64,000 bases of DNA from positions 37,909,333 to 37,973,332 of the forward strand of contig NC_084670.1 of NCBI RefSeq assembly GCF_028389875.1. Direction: 5' to 3'. The stretch comes from Rhea pennata. Taxonomy: Eukaryota; Chordata; Aves; Rheiformes; Rheidae. The notes under the pieces are model-generated. The model was not told where the DNA came from and searched no databases. It saw nothing but the letters and a program-made list of their open reading frames with translations. Below, in pieces: positions 1-15,608 of this stretch (positions are counted from its first letter, which is position 1; every line of letters begins with the position of its first letter). Both the position numbers and the translations under genes were made by a program.

Positions 1-3000
1 TATTCTATTGCGTCACATGCTATGGCGTCACATTCTATCGCGTCACAAACATTCTATCACGTCGCATTCTAACACTTCAAAAACATTCTATCGCGTCACA
101 TTCTCTGGCGTCACATTCTATCGCATCACAAGCATTCTATTGCGTCACATTCTATCGCGTCACAAACATTCTATCGCGTCATGTTCTATGCCGTCACAAA
201 CATTCTATGTCGTCACATTCTATGGCGTCACAAACATTCTATCGCGTCACATTCTATCGCGTTACATTCTATCGCGTCACATTCTATCGCGTCACAAACA
301 TTCTATTACGTCAGATTCTATGCATCACAAACATTCTATCGCATCACACTCTTATCCGAGACAAAAATTCTATCGTGTCACATTCTATCGCGTCACATTC
401 TATTGTGTCACATTCTATCGCATCACAAACATTCTATCGCATCACAAACATTCTATCACGTCAATAAATATTCTTTCGCGTCACATTCTATGGCGTCACA
501 TTCTATCGCGTCACATTCTATAGCATCACAAACATTCTATTACGTCACATTATATCTCGTCACATTCTATCGCGTCAGAAACATTCTATCTCCTCACATT
601 CTATCGTGTCACATTCTATCGCGTCACAAACATTCTATGGCATCACATTCTATGGCGTAACAAACATTCTATCGCGTCACATTCTATAGCTTCACATTCT
701 ATCGCGTCACAAACATTCTATTACATCACATTCTATGCATCACAAACATTCTATCGCATCACACTCTATGCCATAACAAACATTCTATCTCGTCACATTC
801 TACTGCATTACATTCTATAGCGTCACATTCTATGCCATCACAAACATTCTATCGCGTCACATTCTATCGCATCACAAACATTCTATCGCGTCACATTCTA
901 TGGCGTCACAAACATTCTATCGCCTCACATTCTATCGCGTCACATTCTATCGCATAACAAACATTCTATCCCGTCACATTCTATTGCATCACAAACATTC
1001 TATCACGTCACAATCTATGCATCACAAACATTCTATCGCGTCACAAACATTCCATCACGTCAATAAATATTCCATCGCGTCACATTCTATCGCGTCACAA
1101 ACATTCTATCACATCACATTCTAACACGTCAAAAACATTCTACTGCATCACATTCTCTGGCGTCACATTCTATCGCATCACAAGCATTGTATTGCGTCAC
1201 ATTCTATCGCGTCACAAACATTCTATCGCGTCACAATCTATGCATCACAAACATTCTATCGCGTCACATTCTATGCCGTCACAAACACTCTATCGCGTCA
1301 CATTCTATCACGTCACATTCTATCGCATCGCAAACATTCTATTGCGTCACAATCTATGCATCACAAACATTCTATCGCGTCACATTCTATGCATCACAAA
1401 CATTCTATCGCGTCACATTCTATCGCGTCACAAACATTCTATCGCGTCACATTCTATGGCGTCACAAACATTCTATCGCTTAACATTCTATCACGTCACA
1501 TTCTATCGCATCACATTCTATGACGTCACATTCTATCGCATCACATTCTGTCGCGTCACAAACATTCTATCGTGTCACAATACATGCCAACACAAACATT
1601 CTATCGTGTCACATTCTATGCCGTCACAAACATTCTATCGCGTCACATTCTATTGTGTCACATTCTATCGCGTCACAAACATTCTATCGCGTCACAATAT
1701 ATGCCATCACAAACATTGTATCGCGTCACATTCTATGCCGTCACAAACATTCTAACGTGTCACATTCTATTGCATTACATTCTATCGTGTCACATTCTAT
1801 CGCGTCACAAACATTCTGTCACGTCACAATCTATTGCCTCACAAACATTTTATTGCGTCACATTCTATCACATCGCGAACATTCTAACCCGTCACATTCT
1901 ATCGCATCACAAACATTCTATCGCGTCACAAACATTCTATCAAGTCAATAAATATTATATCGCGTCACATTCTATCGCGTCACATTCTCTCACGTCACAA
2001 ACATTCTATCACGTCACATTCTATGCCGTCATAAACATTCTATCGTGTCACATTCTCTGGCGTCACATTCTATCGCATCACAAGCATTCTATTGTGTCAC
2101 ATTCTATCGCGTCACAAACATTCTATCGCGTCACGTTCTATGCCGTCACAAACACTCTATCGCGTCACATTCTATCGCGTCACATTCTATCGCGTTACAT
2201 TCTATCGTGTCACATTCTATCGCGTCACAAACATTCCATCACGTCAATAAATATTCTATCGCATGACATTCTGTGGAGTCACATTCTAACACGTCACAAA
2301 CATTCTATCGCGTCACATTCTATCGCTTCACATTCAATCACCAACATTCTATCACGTCAAAAACTATGCATCACAAACACTCTATCGAGTCACATTCTAT
2401 GCCGTCACTAACATTCTATCACGTCACATTCTATCGCGTCGCAAACATTCTGTCGCATCACAATCTATTGCCTCACAAACATTTTATCGCGTCACATTCT
2501 ATCGCGTCATGAACATTCTACCCCGTCACATTCAATCGCATCACAAACATTCTATCACGTCGCATTCTAACACGTCAAAAACATTCTATCGGGTCACATT
2601 CTCTGGCGTCACATTCTATCGCATCACAAGCATTCTATTGCGTCACATTCTATCGCGTCACAAACATTCTATCGCGTCACGTTCTATGCCGTCACAAACA
2701 TTCTATCGCGTCACATTCTATCACGGCACATTCTATGCCGTCACAAACACTCTATCGCTTCACATTCTATCGCATTACAAACATCCTATCACGTCACATT
2801 CTATCGCGTCACATTCTTACGCATCACATACATTCTATTACTTCACATTCTATTGTGTCACATTCTATCGCATCACAAACATTCTATCACGTCAAAATCT
2901 TTGTATCACAAACCTTCAATCGCGTCACATTCTATGCCGTCACGAACATTCTATCGTGTCACATTCTATTGCGTTCCATTCCAACGTGTCACATTCTATC

Positions 3001-4780
3001 GCATCACAAATATTCTGTCGCGTCACAATCTATTGCCTCACAGACATTTTATTCCGTCACTTTCTATCGCGTCATGAACATTCTATCCCGTCACATTCTA
3101 TCGCGTCAAAAACATTCTATCACCTCACATTCTAACACGTCAAAAACATTCTATCGCGTCACATTCTCTGGCGTCACATTCTATCGCGTCACAAACATTC
3201 CATCGCGTCACAATCTATGCCGTCACAAACATTGTATCGCGTCACATTCTATGCCGTCACAAACATTCTATCGCGTCACATTCTATCGCGTCACAAACAT
3301 TCTATGGCGTCACATTCTATGGCGTCACAAACATTCTATCGCGTCACATTCTATCGCGTCACAAACATTCTATTACGTCACATTCTATGCATCACAAACA
3401 TTCTATCGCGTCACACTCTATGCCGTAAGAAACATTGTATCGCGTCACATTCTATGGCATTACATTCTATCGTGTCACATTCTATCGCGTCACAACCATT
3501 CTGTCGCGTCACAATCTATTACCTCACAAACATTTTATCGCGTCACATTCTATCGCGTCACGAACATTCTATCCCGTCACATTTTATCGCATCACAAACA
3601 TTCTATCGTGTCACAAACATTCTATAACATCAATAAATATTCTATTGCATCACATTCTATGGCGTCACATTCTATCACATCACAAACATTCTATCGCGTC
3701 ACATTCTATCGCGTCACAAACATTCCATCGCGTCACAATCTATGCCGTCACAAACATTCTATCGCGTCACATTCTATGCAATCAAAAACATTCTATCACG
3801 TCACATTCTATTGCGTCACAAACATTCTATCGCGTCACATTCTATGGCGTCACAAACATTCTATCGCGTCACATTCTATCGCGTCACATTCTATCGCATC
3901 ACAAACATTGTATTACGTCACATTCTATGCATCACAAACATTCTATCGCGTCACACTCTATGCTGTGACAAAAATTCTATCGCGTCACATACTATCGCGT
4001 CACATTCTATTGTGTCACATTCTATCACGACACAAACATTCTATCACGTCACATTCTAACACATCAAAAACATTCTATCGCATCACATTCTCTGGCGTCA
4101 CATTCTATTGCATGACAAGCATTCTATTGCGTCACATTCTATTGCGTCACAGACATTCCATCGCGTCACAATCTATGCATCAGAAACATTGTATCGCGTC
4201 ACATTCTGTGCCGTCACAAACATTCTATCGCGTCACATTCTATCGCGTCACACTCTATGCCATCACAAACATTCTATCGCGTCACATTCTATCGCGTCAC
4301 AAACATTCTATCGCGTCACATTCAATCGCGTCACATTCTATTTCCTTACTTTCTATCGTGTCAGAATCTATCGCGCCACAAACATTCTCTCGCGTCACAA
4401 ACATTCTATCCCGTCAATAAATATTCTTTCGCGGCACATTCTATGGCGTCACATTCTATCGCATCACAAACATTCTATCGCGTCACGTTCTATGCCGTTA
4501 CAAACACTCTGTCGCGTCACATTCTGTGCCGTCACAAACATTCTATGGCGTCACATTCTATGGCGTCACAAACATTCTATCCCGTCACAATCTATGCCGT
4601 CACAAACATTCTATTGCGTCATATTCTATTGCATTACATTCTATCGTGTCACATTCTATCGCGTCAGAAACATTCTATCGCGTCACATTCAATCGCGTAA
4701 CATTCTATTTCCTTACTTTCTATCGTGTCACATTCTATCGCGCCACAAACATTCTCTCGCGTCACAAACATTCTATCACG

Positions 4781-4918
4781 TCAATAAATATTCTTTCGCG
4801 TCACATTCTATGGCGTCACATTCTATCACGTCACAAACATTCTATCATGTCAATAAATATTCTTTCGCGTCACATTCTATGGCGTCATATTCTATCGCGT
4901 CACAAACATTCTATCATG
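4781..4918 (+). repeat. 69-bp four-monomer tandem duplication inside the satellite
   Basis: Two consecutive copies (4,781-4,849 and 4,850-4,918) of a 20+15+15+19-bp monomer block, each starting with the TCAATAAATATTCTTTCGCG monomer. The shared rare TTTCGCG variant shows they are sister copies. It is the smallest clear multi-monomer duplication I see. Confidence 0.75.
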
Positions 4919-7900
4919 TCACATTCTAACACGTCACAAACATTCTATCCCGTCACATTCTATGCCGTCACAAACATTCTATCGCTTCACATTCTATCGC
5001 GTCACAAACATTCTATCGCGTCACATTCTCTAGCGTCACATTCTATCGCATCACAAGCATTCTATTGCGTCACATTCTATCGCATCACATTCTATCGCGT
5101 CACGTTCTATGCCGTCACAAACACTCTATCGCGTCACATTCTATGCCATCAAAAACATTGTATCGCGTCACATTCTATGGCGTCACAAACATTCTATCGC
5201 GTCATATTCTATCGCGTCACATTTTATGCCATCACAAACATTCTGTCGAGTCACGTTCTATCGCGTCACAAACATTCTATCGCGTCACATTCTATCGCAT
5301 CACATTCTGTTGCCTTATATTTTATCGTGTCACATTCTATCGTTCCACAAACATTCTATCGCGTCACAATCTATGCATCACAAACATTCTGTCGCATCAC
5401 AATCTATTGCCTCAGAAACATTTTATCGCGTCATATTTTATCGTGTCACGAACATTCTATTGCGTCACATTCTATCTCCTCACAAACATTCTATCGTGTC
5501 ACAACCATTCTATCACGTCAATAAATATTCTATCGCGTCACATTCTATGGCGTCACATTCTATCGCGTCACAAACATTCTATCACGTCACATTCTAACAC
5601 GTCAAAAACATTCTATCGCGTCACATTCTCTGGCGTCACATTCTATCGCATCACAAGCATTCTATTGCGTCACATTCTATCGCGTCACAAACATTCTATC
5701 GCGTCACAATCTATGCCGTCACAAACATTCTACCGTGTCACATTCTATCACGTCACATTCTATGCCGTCACAAACACTCTATCGCATCACATTCTATCGC
5801 ATCACAAACATTCTATCGCGTCACATTCTATCGCATCACATTCTTTTGCATCACAACCATTCTATTACATCACATTCTATCGTGTCACATTCTATCGTGT
5901 CACATTCTATCACCAACATTCTGTCACAAAACAATCTATTGCCTCACAAACATTTTATCGCGTCACATTCTATGCCGTCACAAACATTCTATCGAGTCAC
6001 ATTCTATTGCATTCCAGTCTAACGTGTCACATTCTGTCGCGTCATGAACATTCTATCCCGTCACATTCTATCGCATCACAAACGTTCTATCGTGTCACAA
6101 ACATTCTATAACATCAATAAATATTCTATCGCGTCACATTCTATGGCGTCACATTCTATCGCGTCACAAACACTCTATCACGTCGCATTCTAACACGTCA
6201 CAAATATTCTATCGCGTCACATTCTCTGGCGTCACATTCTATCGCATCACAAGCATTCTATTGCGTCACATTCTATCACGTCACAAACACTCTATCGCGT
6301 CACAATCTATGCCGTCACAAACATTGTATCGCGTCACATTCTATGCCAACACAAGCATTCTATCACGTCACATTCTATCGCGTCGCAAACATTCTATGGC
6401 ATCACATTCTATGGTGTAACAAACATTCTATCGCGTCACATTCTATCGCGTCACATTCTATCGCGTCACAAACATTCTATCGCGTCACATTCTATGCCAT
6501 TACAAACATTCTATCGCGTCACACTCTATGCCATAACAAACATTCTATCTCGTCACATTGTATTGCATTACATTCTATCGTGTCACATTCTATCGCGTCG
6601 CAAACATTCTGTCACAAAACAATCTATTGCCTCACAAACATTTTATCGCGTCACATTCTATCGCGTCATGAACGTTCTACCCCGTCACATTCTATCGCAT
6701 CACAAACATTCTATCACGTCAATATATATTTTATCGCATCACATTCTCTGGCGTCACATTCTATCGCGTCACAAGCATTCTATTGCGTCACATTCTATCG
6801 CGTCACAAACATTCTATCGCGTCATGTTCTATGCCGTCACAAACATTCTATGTCGTCACATTCTATGGCGTCACAAACATTCTATCGCGTCACATTCTAT
6901 CGCGTTACATTCTATCGCGTCACATTCTATCGCGTCACAAACATTCTATTACGTCACATTCTATGCATCACAAACATTCTATCGCGTCACACTCTATGCC
7001 ATAACAAACATTCTATCTCGTCACATTCTATTGCATTACATTCTATCGTGTCACATTCTATCGCGTCCAAACATTCTGTCGCAAAACAATCTATTGCCTC
7101 ACAAACATTCTATCGCGTCACATTCTATCGCATCACATTCTTTTGCATTACAACCATTCTATTACATCACATTCTATCGTGTCACATTCTATCGTGTCAC
7201 ATTCTATCACCAACATTCTATCACGTCAAAATCTATGCATCACAAACACTCTATCGCGTCACATTCTATGCCGTCTTAAACATTCTATCGAGTGACATTC
7301 TATTGCATTCCATTCTAATGTGTCACATTCTGTCGCGTCATGAACATTCTATCCCGTCACATTCTATCGCATCACAAACATTCTATCGTGTCACAAACAT
7401 TCTATAACATCAATAAATATTCTATCGCGTCACATTCTATGACGTCACATTCTATCGCGTCACAAACATTCTATCACGTCGCATTCTAACACGTCAAAAA
7501 CATTCTATCGCGTCACATTCTCTGGCGTCACATTCTATCGCATCACAAGCATTCTATTGCGTCACATTCTATCACGTCACAAACACTCTATCGCGTCACA
7601 ATCTATGCCGTCACAAACATTGTATCGCGTCACATTCTATGCCAACACAAGCATTCTATCACGTCACATTCTATCGCGTCACAAATATTCTATGGCGTCA
7701 CATTCTATGGCGTAACAAACATTCTATCGCGTCACATTCTATCGCTTCACATTCTATCGCGTCACAAACATTCTATTACGTCACATTCTATGCATCACAA
7801 ACATTCTATCGCGTCACACTCTATGCCATAACAAACATTCTATCTCGTCACATTCTACTGCATTACATTCTATCGTGTCACATTCTATCGCGTCACAAAC

Positions 7901-9905
7901 ATTCTATCACATCACAAACATTCTATCACGTCAAAAACATTCTATCGCGTCACATTCTATAGCGTCACATTCTATTGCATCACAACCATTCTATTACATC
8001 ACATTCTATCGCGTCACATTCTATCCCGTCACATTCTATTGCGTTACATTATATCGTTTCACATTCTATGCCATCACAAACATTCTATCGCCTCACAATA
8101 TATGAATCACAAACATTCTGTCGCGTCACAATCTATTGCCTCACAAATATTTCATCGCGTCACATTCTATCGCGTCACGAACATTCTATCCTGTCACATT
8201 CTATCTCGTAACAAACATTCTATGGCGTCACAAACATTCCATCACGTCAATAAATATTCCATCGCGTCACATTGTATGGCGTCACATTCTATGGTGTCAC
8301 AAACATTCTATCACGTCACATTCTAACACGTCAAAAACATTCTATTGCGTCACATTCTCTGGCGTCACATTCTGTCGCATCACAAGCCTTGTATTGCGTC
8401 ACATTCTATCGCATCACAAACATTCTATCGCGTCACAATCTATGCCTCACAGATATTCTATCGCGTCACATTCTATACCGTCACACTCTATCGCGTCACA
8501 TTCTATCGCGTCACAAACATTCTATCGCTTCACATTATATCACGTCACATTTTATCACATCACAAACATTCTATTACGTCACATTCTATGGCATCACATT
8601 CTGTCGCGTCACAAACATTCTATCGCGTCACATTCTATCGCGTCACATTCTATTGCCTTACATTCTATTGTGTCACATTCTATCGCGTCACAAACATTCT
8701 ATCGCGTCACATTCTATGCCGTCACAAACATTCTATCCCGTGACAATCTATGCATCGCAAACATTCTATGGCGTCACATTCTATGCCGTCACAAACATTC
8801 TATGGTGTCACATTCTTTTGCATTACATTTTATCGTGTCACATTCTATCGCGTCACAACCATTCTGTCGCATCACAATCTATTGGCTCACAAACATTTTA
8901 TCGCGTCACATTCTCTCGCGTCACGAACACTCTACCCCATCACATTCTATCACATCACAAACATTCTATCACATCACAAACATTCTATGGCGTCACAAAC
9001 ATTCTATCGCGTCACATTCTATCGTGTCACATTGTATCGCATCACAAACATTCTATTACATCACATTCTATCACATCACATTCTATCGCGTCACATTTTA
9101 TTGCGTTACATTCTATCGCGTCACATTCTATTGCGTTACATTCTATTGTGTCACATTTTATGGCGTCACAAACATTCTATCGCGTCACGTTCTATTGCGT
9201 TACATTCCATCGTGTCAAATTCTATCGCGCCACAAACATTCTATTGCGTCACAATCTCTGCATCACAAACATTCTGTCGCGTCACAATCTATTACCTCAC
9301 AAACATTTTATCGCGTCTCATTCTATCACATCACAAACATTCTATCACGTCACAATCTATGCATCACAAACATTCTATCGCGTCACAAACATTCCATCAC
9401 GTCAATAAATATTCGATTGCGTCACATTCTATCGCGTCACATTCTATCGCGTCACAAACATTCTATCACGTCACATTCTAACACGTCAAAAACATTCTAT
9501 CGCATCACAATCTCTGGCTTCACATTCTATCGCATCACAATATTGTATTGTGTCACATTCTATCGCGTCACAAACATTCTATCGCATCACAATCTATGCA
9601 TCACAAACAGTCTATCGCGTCACATTCTAACACGTCAAAAATATTCTATCGCGTCACATTCTATGCCATCACAAACATTCTATCGCTTCACATTCTATCA
9701 CGTCACATTCTATTGCATCACAAACATTCTATAGCGTCACATTCTATGCGTCACAAACATTCTATCGCTTTACATTCTATCAAGTCACATTCTATAACAT
9801 CACATTCTGTCGCGTAACAAACATTCTATCGCGTCATGTTCTATGCCGTCACAAACACTCTATCGCGTCACATTCTATCACGTCACATTCTATTGCATCA
9901 CAAAC

Positions 9906-10520
9906 ATTCTATCGTGTAACATTCTATCGCGTCACAAACATTCTATCGCGTCACATTCTATCGCATCACATTCTATTGCGTTACATTCTATCGTGTCACA
10001 AACATTCTGTCGCGTCTCAAACATTCTATCGCGTCACAATCTATGCATCACAAACACTCTATCGCATCACATTGTATGCCATCACAAACATTCTATTGCA
10101 TCACATTCTATCGCGTCATGAATATTCTATCGCGTCACATTCTATGGCGACACAAACATTCTATGGCGTCACATTCTATGGCGTAACAAACATTCTATTG
10201 CGTCACATTCTATCGCTTCACATTCTATGCCGTCACAAACATTCTATGGTGTCACATTCTTTTGCATTACATTCTATCGTGTCACATTCTATCGCGTCAC
10301 AAACATTCTATCGCGTCACATTCTATCGCATCACATTCTATTGCGTTACATTCTATCGTGTCACAAACATTCTGTCGCGTCTCAAACATTCTATCGCGTC
10401 ACAATCTATGCATCACAAACACTCTATCGCATAACATTGTATGCCATCACAAACATTCTATTGCATCACATTCTATCGCGTCACGAATATTCTATCGCGT
10501 CACATTCTATGGCGTCACAA
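9906..10520 (+). repeat. Local duplication at 365-bp offset inside the satellite
   Basis: The sequence from about 9,906 to 10,150 repeats at 10,271 to 10,520. The diagnostic string CTGTCGCGTCTCAAAC occurs at 10,007 and again at 10,372, and the neighbouring monomers match with only scattered differences. This shows duplication at the scale of roughly twenty monomers. Confidence 0.75.
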
Positions 10521-13500
10521 ACATCCTATCGCCTCACATTCTATCGCGTCACATTCTATCGCATCACAAACATTCTATCATGTCACATTCTATCGCATCA
10601 CATTCTGTCACGTCACAAATATTCTATCGCGTCACATTCTATCGCATCATGTTCTATTGCGTGACATTCTATTGTGTCACATTCTATCGCATCACAAACA
10701 TTCTATTGCGTCACAATCTATACCATCACAAACATTCTATCGCGTCACATTCTATCGCGTCACAAACATTCTATCGCGTCACGTTCTATTGCATTACATT
10801 CTATCGTGTCAAATTCTATCGCGCCACAAACATTCTATCACGTCACAATCTCTGCATCACAAACATTCTGTCGCGTAACAATCTATTGCCTCACAAACAT
10901 TTTATCGCGTCACATTCTATCGCGTCACATTCTATCGCATCACAAACATTCTATCACGTCACAATCTATGCATCACAAACATTCTATTGCGTCACAATCA
11001 TTCCATCACGTCAATAAATATTCTATCGCGTCACGTTCTATCCCGTCACATTCTATCTCATCACAAACATTCTATCGTGTAACAAACATTCTATCACGTC
11101 AATAAATATTCTGTCGTGTCACATTCTATGGCGTCACATTCTATTGCGTCATAAACATTCTATCCCGTCACATTCTAACACGTCAAAAACATTCTATCAC
11201 TTCACATACTCTGGCGTCACATTCCATCGCATCACAAGCATTGTATTGAGTCACATTCTATTGCGTAAAAACCATTCTATCCCGTCATAATCTATGCATC
11301 ACAAACATTCTATCTCGTCACATTCTATGCCGTCACAAGCACTGTATCGCATCACATTCTATGCCATCATAAGCATTCTATCTCGTCACATTCTATCGCG
11401 TCACAAACATTCTATGGCGTCACATTCTATAGCGTCACAAACATTCTATCGCCTCACATTCTATCGCGTCACATTCTATTGCGTTACATTCTATCGTGTC
11501 AAATTCTATCGTGCCACAAACATTCTATCGCGTCACATTCTGTGGCGTCACAAACATTCTATCGCGTCACAATCTATGCATCACAAACATTCTATCGTGT
11601 TACATTCTATGCCGTCACAAACACTCTATCGCATCACATTCTGTCGCGTCACAAACACTCTATCGCGTCACATTCTATCGCATTACGTTCTATTGCGTTA
11701 CATTCTATTGTGTCACATTCTATCGCATCACAAACATTCTATTGCGTCACAATCTCTGCATCACAAACATTCTGTCGCGTCACAATCTATTGCCTCACAA
11801 ACATTTTATCGCGTCACATTCTATCGCATCACAAACATTCTATCGCGTCACAAACATTCTATCACGTCAATAAATATTCTATCGCTTCACATCCTATGGC
11901 GTCACATTCTATTGCGTAACAAACATTCTATCACGTCGCATTCTAACACGTCGAAACCATTCTATCGCGTCACATTCTCTGGAGTCACATTCTATCGCAT
12001 CAGAAGCATTGTATTGAGTCACATTCTATCGCGTAAAAACCATTCTATCGCGTCACAATCTATGCATCACAAACATTCTATCGCGTCACATTCTATGCCA
12101 TCACAAACATTCTATCGCTTCACATTCTATCATGTCACATTCTATCGCATCACAAACATTCTATCCCGTCACATTCTATCGCATCACATTCTGTCGCGTC
12201 ACACACATTCCATCGAGTCACATTCTATCGCGTCACATTCTATTGCGTTACATTCTATTGTGTCACATTCTGTCGCGTCACAAACATTCTATCGCGTCAC
12301 ATTCTATGCCGTCACAAACATTCTATCGTGTCACATTCTATTGCATTACATTCTATCGTATCACATTCTATCGCGTCACAAACATTCTGCCATGTCACAA
12401 TATATTTGCTCACAAAGATTTTATCACGTCACATTCTATCGTGTCACATTCTATCGCGTCACAACCATTCTGTCACGTCACAATCTATTGCCCAACAAAC
12501 ATTTCATTGCGTAACATTCTACCGCATCACGAATATTCTATCGCGTCACAAACATTCTATCGCATCACAAACATTCTATCATGTCAATAAATATTCTATC
12601 GCGTCACATTCTATGGCGTCACATTCTATCGCGCCATAAACATTCTATCGCGTCACATTCTATGCCATCACAAATATTCTATTACGTCACATTCTATCGC
12701 GTCACATTCTATCGCCTCACAAACATTCTATCGCGTCACATTCTATCGCGTCACAACCATTCTGTCACGTCACAATCTATTGCCTAAGAAACTTTTTATT
12801 CCGTAAGATTCTATCGCATCATGAACATTTTATCGCATCACAAACATTCTATCACATCAATAAATATTCTATCGCGTCACATTCTATGCCGTCACAAATA
12901 TTCTATCACGTCACATTCTATCGCGTCACATTCTATCGCCTCACAAACATTCTATCGCGTCACATTCTATCGCGTCACAAACATTCTATCGCGTCAAGTT
13001 CTATGCCGTCACAAACACACTTTCGCGTCACATTCTATCACGTCACATTCTATCGCATCACAAACATTCTATCACGTCACATTCTGTCGCGTCACAAACA
13101 TTCTATCGTGTCACATTCTATCGCGTAACAAACATTCTATTGTGTCACAATCTATGCCATCACAAACATTCAATCGTGTCACATTCTATGGCGTCACAAA
13201 CATTCTATCGCCTCACATTCTATCGCCTCACATTCTATCGCATCACAAACATTCTATTACGTCACATTCTATCGCATCATAAACATTCTATCGCGTCACA
13301 AACATTCCATCACGTCAATAAATATTCTATCACGACACATTCTATCGCGTTACATTCTATCGCGTCACAAACATTCTGTCGCGTCACATTCTATTGCGTT
13401 ACATTCTATCGTGTCAAATTCTATCGCGCCACAAACATTCTATCGCGTCACATTCTATCGCATCACAAACATTCTGTTGCGTCACAAACATTCTATCACG

Positions 13501-15104
13501 TCGCATTCTAACACGTCGAAACCATTCTATCGCGTCACATTCTCTGGCGTCACATTCTATCGCATCAGAAGCATTGTATTGAGTCACATTCTATCGCGTA
13601 AAAACCATTCTATCGCATCACAATCTATGCATCACAAACATTCTATCGCGTCACATTCTATGCCATCACAAACATTCTATAGCTTCACATTCTATCATGT
13701 CACATTCTATCGCATCACAAACATTCTATCGCGTCACATTCTATGGCGTCACAAACATTCTATCGCGTCACATTCTATCGCATCACAAAAAATCTATTAC
13801 GTCACATTCTATCGCATCACATTCTGTCGCGTCACACACATTCCATCGCGTCACATTCTATCGCGTCACATTCTATTGCATTACATTCTATTGTGTCACA
13901 TTCTATCGCGTCAAAAACATTCTATCGCGTCACATTCTATGCCGTCACAAACATTCTATCGTGTCACATTCTATTGCATTACATTCTATCGTATCACATT
14001 CTATCGCATCACAAACATTCTGCCATGTCACAATCTATTTGCTCACAAAGATTTTATCACGTCACATTCTATCGTGTCACATTCTATCGCGTCACAACCA
14101 TTCTGTCACGTCACAATCTATTGCCCAACAAACATTTCATTGCGTCACATTCTATCGCATCACAAACATTCTATCGTGTCACATTCTATCGCATCACAAA
14201 CATTCTATCGCGTCACAAACATTCTATCATGTCAATAAATATTCTATCGCGTCACATTCTATGGCGTCACATTCTATCGCGCCATAAACATTCTATCGCG
14301 TCACATTCTATGCCATCACAAATACTCTATTACGTCACATTCTATCGCGTCACATTCTATTGCCTCACAAACATTCTATCGCGTCACATTCTATCGCGTC
14401 ACAAACATTCTATCGCGTCACATTGTATTGTATTACATTCTATCGTGTCACATTCTATCGCGTCACAACCATTCTGTCACGTCACAATCTATTGCCTAAG
14501 AAAATTGTTATTGCGTAAGATACTATCGCATCACGAACATTCTATCGCATCACAAACATTCTATCACATCAATAAATATTCTATCGCGTCACATTCTATG
14601 CCGTCACAAATATTCTATCACGTCACATTCTATCGCGTCACATTCTATCGCCTCACAAACATTCTATCGCGTCACATTCTATCGCGTCACAAACATTCTA
14701 TCGCGTCAAGATCTATGCCGTCACAAACACTCTTTCGCGTCACATTCTATCACGTCACATTCTATCGCATCACAAACATTCTATTGCGTCACACTCTATG
14801 CCATCACAAACATTCTATCACGTCACATTCTATCGCGTCACATTCTATCGCGTCACAAACATTCTATCGCGTCACATTCTATTGCGTTATATTCTATCGT
14901 GTCAAATTCTATCGCACCACAAACATTCTATCGCGTCACAATCTCTGCATCACAAACATTCTATCGCGTCACAATCTATAGCATCACAAGCATTTTATCG
15001 CGTCACATTCTATCGCATCACAAACATTCTATCGTGTCACAAACATTCTATCACGTCAATAAATATTCTATCGCGTCACATGCTATGGCTTCACATTCTA
15101 TTGC

Positions 15105-15304
15105 NNNNNNNNNNNNNNNNNNNNNNNNNNNNNNNNNNNNNNNNNNNNNNNNNNNNNNNNNNNNNNNNNNNNNNNNNNNNNNNNNNNNNNNNNNNNNNNN
15201 NNNNNNNNNNNNNNNNNNNNNNNNNNNNNNNNNNNNNNNNNNNNNNNNNNNNNNNNNNNNNNNNNNNNNNNNNNNNNNNNNNNNNNNNNNNNNNNNNNNN
15301 NNNN
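15105..15304. other. Assembly gap, 200 N
   Basis: Exactly 200 N interrupt the array. The bases before it end ATTCTATTGC and those after it begin GTCACAAACATTC. In sister copies (for example near 18,260) these two strings are directly joined. Landmarks flanking the gap are 811 bp apart here and 611 bp apart in four sister units. The gap is therefore a fixed-size placeholder, and nothing is missing relative to the other units unless whole repeat units were collapsed. Confidence 0.95.
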
Positions 15305-15608
15305 GTCACAAACATTCTATCACGTCACATTCTATCGCGTCACAAACATTCTATGGCGTCACATTCTATGGCGTCACAAACATTCTATCGCCTCACATTC
15401 TATCGCGTCATATTCTATTGCGTGACATTCTACCTGGTCACATTCTATGGCGTCATATTCTATCGCGTTACAAACATTCTATAGCGTCACATTCTTTCGT
15501 GTCACAAAAATTCTATCGCGTCACATTCTCTCGCATCTCATTCTATCTCGTCACGACCATTCTGTCACGTCACATTCTATCACGTCACAAACATTCTATC
15601 GCACCTAA

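Larger units (their letters stand above)
1..11900 (+). repeat. Irregular satellite domain with loose higher-order structure
   Basis: Here monomers follow a recurring but irregular order. A landmark string (AATAAAT monomer, then an AACACGTCAAAAACATTC monomer, then CTCTGGCGTCAC, then ATCACAAGCATT) returns near 70, 1,120, 2,570, 3,130, 4,050, 5,600, 7,480, 8,320, 9,480 and 11,170. Spacings run from about 0.6 to 1.7 kb. Segments such as 181-340 and 6,815-6,980 are nearly the same. I see no constant long period, unlike the zone that follows. Confidence 0.75.

Noticed and set aside
15091-15315. Minus-strand open frame across the N run
   Set aside because: It exists only because N bases contain no stop codons.
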